A program made the position numbers and the translations under genes. From assembly GCF_018991925.1 (NCBI RefSeq), contig NW_024726235.1:7172253-7236252 (forward strand): DNA of 64,000 nt. Direction: 5' to 3'. Under the pieces are notes generated by a model. That model did not search any database. It was given only the letters and a program-made list of their open reading frames with translations, and had not been told where the DNA came from. The DNA is from Homarus americanus (Eukaryota; Arthropoda; Malacostraca; Decapoda; Nephropidae). Of the stretch, positions 60,488-64,000 are shown one piece after another (the first letter of the stretch is position 1; each line of letters begins with the position of its first letter).

Positions 60488-62060
60488 AGCCTGTAGGGGT
60501 ATCGAGATATTAATGTTGTCTAGCACTCAGGATGGAAGGAAACTCTAATGTGGTTTTCTTGTATATTATATGATATATGATAGACAGTCTGGTGCTGGAG
60601 GTGCAGAATGAGAGTTGGTTGGTAAGGAAGCTCAGAAGGACAGCTGGTGGGTCGCCATGCTCGCTGGCGGGAGCGAGGACCGCCAGGCAGGCGAGGAGAA
60701 GCGAAGGCCGCCAGGCAGCGGCAGAGGAGGAGGTGTTGCTTGTTCAAGAAGAATGGTCAGAATGAATCTCAATGGAGAGACAGAGCTTATATACCCAGCA
60801 GCCGCTATGAGTCATGTTGGGAAAACCCAAGAAGTCGCCGGCCTTTTGGCTCGGTTGCTAGGATACGGCGGGCATTGGAATGCGGATACGCTTGGTTGCT
60901 AGGGAAGACAGTAGCAGGTGGTGTGCAGCTACGCAGTTTGTAGGGGAGACGTCCACTACAATACTCCCCCTCCCCTCCAGGCGGTGTAGGAGACTTGTTG
61001 ATTGTAGAGTTGCTTAGCACATGTGAGGCAGACCGGGCGGTGCATGCCTCATGTGAGACAACGGCGATGGCGTGATGAGCCGATCGCTGAAATACAACTG
61101 TCTAGATACACACTATCTGTGGGAGAAGGGAGAAAAAGGGTGTGTGGAGGCGATGAATGTTGTGCTTCCCTCACGACAGGTACAGGGTCGTCAGATGCGC
61201 CTGCTGGGGTGTGTGTGGGCCTGGGTCAGGACCAGGGGCTGCGTCAGCAGAAGCGGATTAGGGCTCGTGACAGCAGCTGGGTCCACGACAGCAGCAGGGT
61301 GCAGGACATTAGCAGGGAGTACCTGAGGGAGAAAAGAGGGGGTGTGGAGGCAATGGGTGTTGTGTGCTTCCCTCACGGCAGGTACTGCTGGGCCGGCGTC
61401 GGCGTCTGAGGCAGGACGGGTGTGCTGGGGTCGTCAGAATGTGGTGCGTGGGGCAGGAAGAGGAGCCGGTGTCTGCTTGAAGACTGGGAGCGTGATCAGT
61501 GTCTCCTCCATCCTGTGTGAGTGCTAATCTTCGGGAGTCACCATTGTAGGGGTATCGAGATATTAATGTTGTCTAGCACTCAGGATGGAAGGAAACTCTA
61601 ATGTGGTTTTCTTGTATATTATATGATATATGATAGACAGTCTGGTGCTGGAGGTGCAGAATGAGAGTTGGTTGGTAAGGTAGCTCAGAGAAGGACAGCT
61701 GGTGGGTCGCCATGCTCGCTGGCGGGAGCGAGGACCGCCAGGCAGGCGAGGAGAAGCGAAGGCCGCCAGGCAGCGGCAGAGGAGGAGGTGTTGCTTGTTC
61801 AAGAAGAATGGTCAGAATGAATCTCAATGGAGAGACAGAGCTTATATACCCAGCAGCCGCTATGAGTCATGTTGGGAAAACCCGAGAAGTCGCCGGCCTT
61901 TTGGCTCGGTTGCTAGGATACGGCGGGCATTGGAATGCGGATACGCTTGGTTGCTAGGGAAGACAGTAGCAGGTGGTGTGCAGCTACGCAGTTTGTAGGG
62001 GAGACGTCCACTACAAGCCCACCTGGGCAAAGGTCACTGACCCCAGATCGGGGCCTGGAG
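60488..62060 (-). repeat. LINE-tail repeat, copy 3, split by TRIM copy A
   Basis: Left piece ...AAGGATTAGCC and right piece (AGCC)CACCTGGGCAAAGGTCA... to ...GGGGCCTGGAGGGCAA rejoin, after removing the LTR element and one AGCC, into the same 3'-tail sequence as 55617-55675. (AAT)n follows at 62072-62147. Confidence 0.85.
60492..62015 (-). mobile_element. TRIM-like LTR retrotransposon, copy A (young)
   Basis: Two 469-471-bp LTRs (60492-60960, 61545-62015) differ by about two substitutions and one 2-bp indel. Total length is 1524 bp. A 4-bp target duplication AGCC lies at 60488-60491 and 62016-62019. Minus-sense order: LTR TGTAGTGG...CCCCTACA, primer-binding-site-like TGGTGACTCCCGA (61530-61542), about 580 bp without gag-pol, polypurine tract GGAGGGGAGGGGGAG (60963-60977), LTR. 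The short frame after the PBS begins MEETLITLPVFKQ and then diverges because of a deletion. The U3 carries TGACTCA and GGGTTTTCCC. Confidence 0.93.
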
Positions 62061-62071
62061 GGCAAAATTGT

Positions 62072-62072
62072 G

Positions 62073-62147
<75 letters not shown>
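62072..62147. repeat. (AAT)n microsatellite and A/T-rich tail
   Basis: About 24 AAT units. A second AAT run is at 62223-62251, separated by AAAATAAAA-type sequence. Confidence 0.96.
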
Positions 62148-62614
62148 TTAATTCATTATAAATAAAATGTATTATATAAAATAAAAAAATAAAAATAAAA
62201 ATAATAAAATAAAAACAACACTGTAATAATAATAATAATAATAATAATAAAGAACCACAAAGAAATACAAATATGAAGAAAAAATAAGATCAAAAGTGAG
62301 AAACAATATATGTATGTTGTGTTGTCAAAGTAAGAGAAACAATTTAAACCCTGCAATTGTATGTAAATGGGGCAGAAAGGCAGATCAGCAACCTGGGACT
62401 TAGTCACAATTTTTGTGATGCCACATGGCAACAGGGTCTAACATTAGACAATACATTATGCTTCTAATGTCTTGTAGTGGACTTCTCCCCTACAACTGCG
62501 TAGCCGCACCACCAGCTGCTACCATCTTCCCTAGCAACGAAACTAGCGACAAGCGAGTGGCGTCACCAGATGCTATCGTATCCTAGCAACCGAGCAAAAG
62601 ACGGGTTACTTCTC

Positions 62615-62666
62615 GGGTTTTCCCAACATGACTCATAGATGACTCACGGCTGCTGGGTATATATGC
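62615..62666 (+). promoter_or_regulatory. LTR promoter of copy B: kappaB-like, two AP-1-like sites, TATA
   Basis: GGGTTTTCCC (62615-62624), TGACTCA (62629-62635), TGACTCA (62640-62646) and TATATA near 62658. The same block is at about 63851-63898 in the 3' LTR and, reverse-complemented, in both LTRs of copy A (one TGACTCA retained). Confidence 0.6.
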
Positions 62667-63165
62667 TCTGTCTCTCCATTGAGATTCATTCTAGCCTCTC
62701 TTCTACAACACGCAACACCTCCTCCTCCGCCGCTGCCTGGCGGCCCTCGCTTCTCCTCGCCTGCCTGGCAGTCCTCGCTCCCGCCAGCGAGCATGGCGAC
62801 CCACCAGCTGTCCTTCTCTGAGCTTCCTCACCAACCAACTCTCATTCTGACCATCTTCCTGAACACGCAACACCTCCTCCAGCAAGCTCCACGCCCTCCA
62901 GCACTCATTCAACCAGGAGGCCAGCAACAGGCAACATCTTCTCTAACGAAGCTCCTGCACATCTACCTCCTTCAACACGCTACTCACCGAACATCTCTAC
63001 TGAGCAGCTCCTCACCACACGGCACCTCCAGCACCAGACTGTAAATCATATAACTTATATTATACAAGAAAACCACATTAGAGTTTCCATCCATCCTGAG
63101 TGCTAGACACATTATACCACGAATTCCTACAAATGGTGACTCCCGGAGATTAGCACTCACACAGG

Positions 63166-63474
63166 ATGGAGGAGACACTGATCACGCTCCCAGTCTTCAA
63201 GCAGCATAGAAGAATGGCTTATCCACACAGAAGCAGCTCTGCTACTCTAAGCAGACACCAGCTCCTCTTCCTGCCCCCAAGCACCACATCCTACCGACCC
63301 CTGAACACGCCATCGCCTCCACACACCCTCTTTTCTCCCTCAGGTACTCCTGCTAATGTCCTGCACCCTGCTGCTGTCGTGGACCCAGCTGCTGTCACGA
63401 GCCCTAATCCGCTTCTGCTGACGCAGCCCCTGCTCCTGACCCAGGCCCACACACACCCCAGCAGGCGCATCTGA
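63166..63474 (+). CDS. Short frame inside the TRIM-like element
   Basis: 102 codons starting 18 nt after the PBS-like site: MEETLITLPVFKQHRRMAYP followed by serine/proline-rich sequence. The first 25 residues are nearly the same in copy C (MEEKLITLPVFKQHGRLAYP) and the first 13 in copy A. No zinc knuckle or protease/RT motif. It may be a gag N-terminal relic of the parental element or a translated leader; function unknown. Confidence 0.35.
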   Translation: MEETLITLPVFKQHRRMAYPHRSSSATLSRHQLLFLPPSTTSYRPLNTPSPPHTLFSPSGTPANVLHPAAVVDPAAVTSPNPLLLTQPLLLTQAHTHPSRRI

Positions 63475-64000
63475 CTACCCTGTACCTGTCATGAGGGAAG
63501 CACAACATTCATCGCCTCCACACACCCTTTTTCTCCCTTCTCCCACAGATAGCGTGTATCTAGACAGTTGTATTTCAGCGATCGGCTCATTCACGCCATC
63601 GCCGTTGTCTCACATGAGGCATGCACCGCCCGGTCTGCCTCACATGTGCTAAGCAACTCTACAGACAACAAGTCTCCTACACTGCCTGGAGGGAAGGGGG
63701 AGTATTGTAGTGGACTTCTCCCTTACAACTGCGTAGCCGCACCACCAACTGCTACCATCTTCCCTAGCAACGAAACTAGCGGCAAGCGAGCGGCGTCACC
63801 AGATGCTATCGTATCCTAGCAACCGAGCAAAAGACCGGTTACTTCTCGGGTTTTCCCAACATGACTCATAGATGACTCACGGCTGCTGGGTATATAAGCT
63901 CTGTCTCTCCATTGAGATTCATTCTAGCCTCTCTTCTACAACACGCAACACCTCCTCCTCCGCCGCTGCCTGGCGGCCCTCGCTTCTCCTCGCCTGCCTT

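Larger units (their letters stand above)
62473..64000 (+). mobile_element. TRIM-like LTR retrotransposon, copy B (cut by window end)
   Basis: 5' LTR 62473-63131 (659 bp; TGTAGTGG...TCCTACA), PBS-like TGGTGACTCCCGGAG (63134-63148), short frame MEETLITLPVFKQH from 63166, polypurine tract GGAGGGAAGGGGGAG (63688-63702), and 3' LTR from 63706 running off the window. Over the shared 295 bp the LTRs differ at about seven positions. A TATA box follows tandem TGACTCA sites in the U3. The LTR is about 190 bp longer than in copy A. No gag-pol. Confidence 0.92.

Noticed and set aside
60647..61998. Identical arginine-rich 98-codon frames in both LTRs of copy A
   Set aside because: They are antisense to the element and identical only because the LTRs are direct repeats; not conserved in copies C and D because of indels.

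Overview
The window looks like nuclear DNA of an arthropod, most likely a decapod crustacean. It has an intron-split gene with GT/AG junctions and many long microsatellites and minisatellites. It also carries (GGTTA)n-like words related to the arthropod telomere repeat, several CR1/Jockey/RTE-type LINE remnants, pogo/Tigger-like DNA transposons and a small non-autonomous LTR retrotransposon family. One 100-base run of N marks an assembly gap. Nothing prokaryotic is visible: no operons, no Shine-Dalgarno context and no dense ORFs.

One protein-coding gene can be reconstructed completely. It lies on the minus strand and encodes a mitochondrial carrier of the SLC25A14/SLC25A30 (UCP5/UCP6, Drosophila Bmcp) group. 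Eight coding exons, at 56669-56606, 29809-29659, 28002-27866, 25095-24953, 24779-24655, 21511-21451, 21192-21085 and 18311-18192, join in phase into a 302-residue protein with all three carrier signatures. The gene covers about 38.5 kb, and its first intron (about 26.8 kb) holds most of the middle of the window. A candidate NRF-1-type promoter and 5' UTR donor lie near 58.8 kb.

Layout. 1-6.4 kb: simple and tandem repeats, a 211-bp TA-flanked MITE and an RTE-type LINE tail. 6.6-9.17 kb: a 50-bp satellite that runs into the assembly gap at 9175-9274. 9.3-12.9 kb: a TRIM-like LTR element, a solo LTR inside a tandemly duplicated segment, and a possible Tigger relic. 12.9-16.7 kb: a decayed minus-strand LINE (ORF1 zinc knuckle, endonuclease, RT) split by a second LINE tail. 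16.7-56.7 kb: the carrier gene, with DNA transposons, VNTR retroposons, hairpin elements, a SINE-like repeat and microsatellites in its introns. 55.6-56.4 kb: a Jockey-like LINE end next to a MITE fragment, inside intron 1 and close to exon 1. 56.7-60.5 kb: upstream flank with a 191-bp foldback element and unproven exon candidates. 60.5-64 kb: two more TRIM-like elements in opposite orientation, the first a young insertion inside a LINE-tail repeat, the second cut by the window end.

Most remaining open frames are translations of repeats or lie inside introns and show no family resemblance that I recognise.
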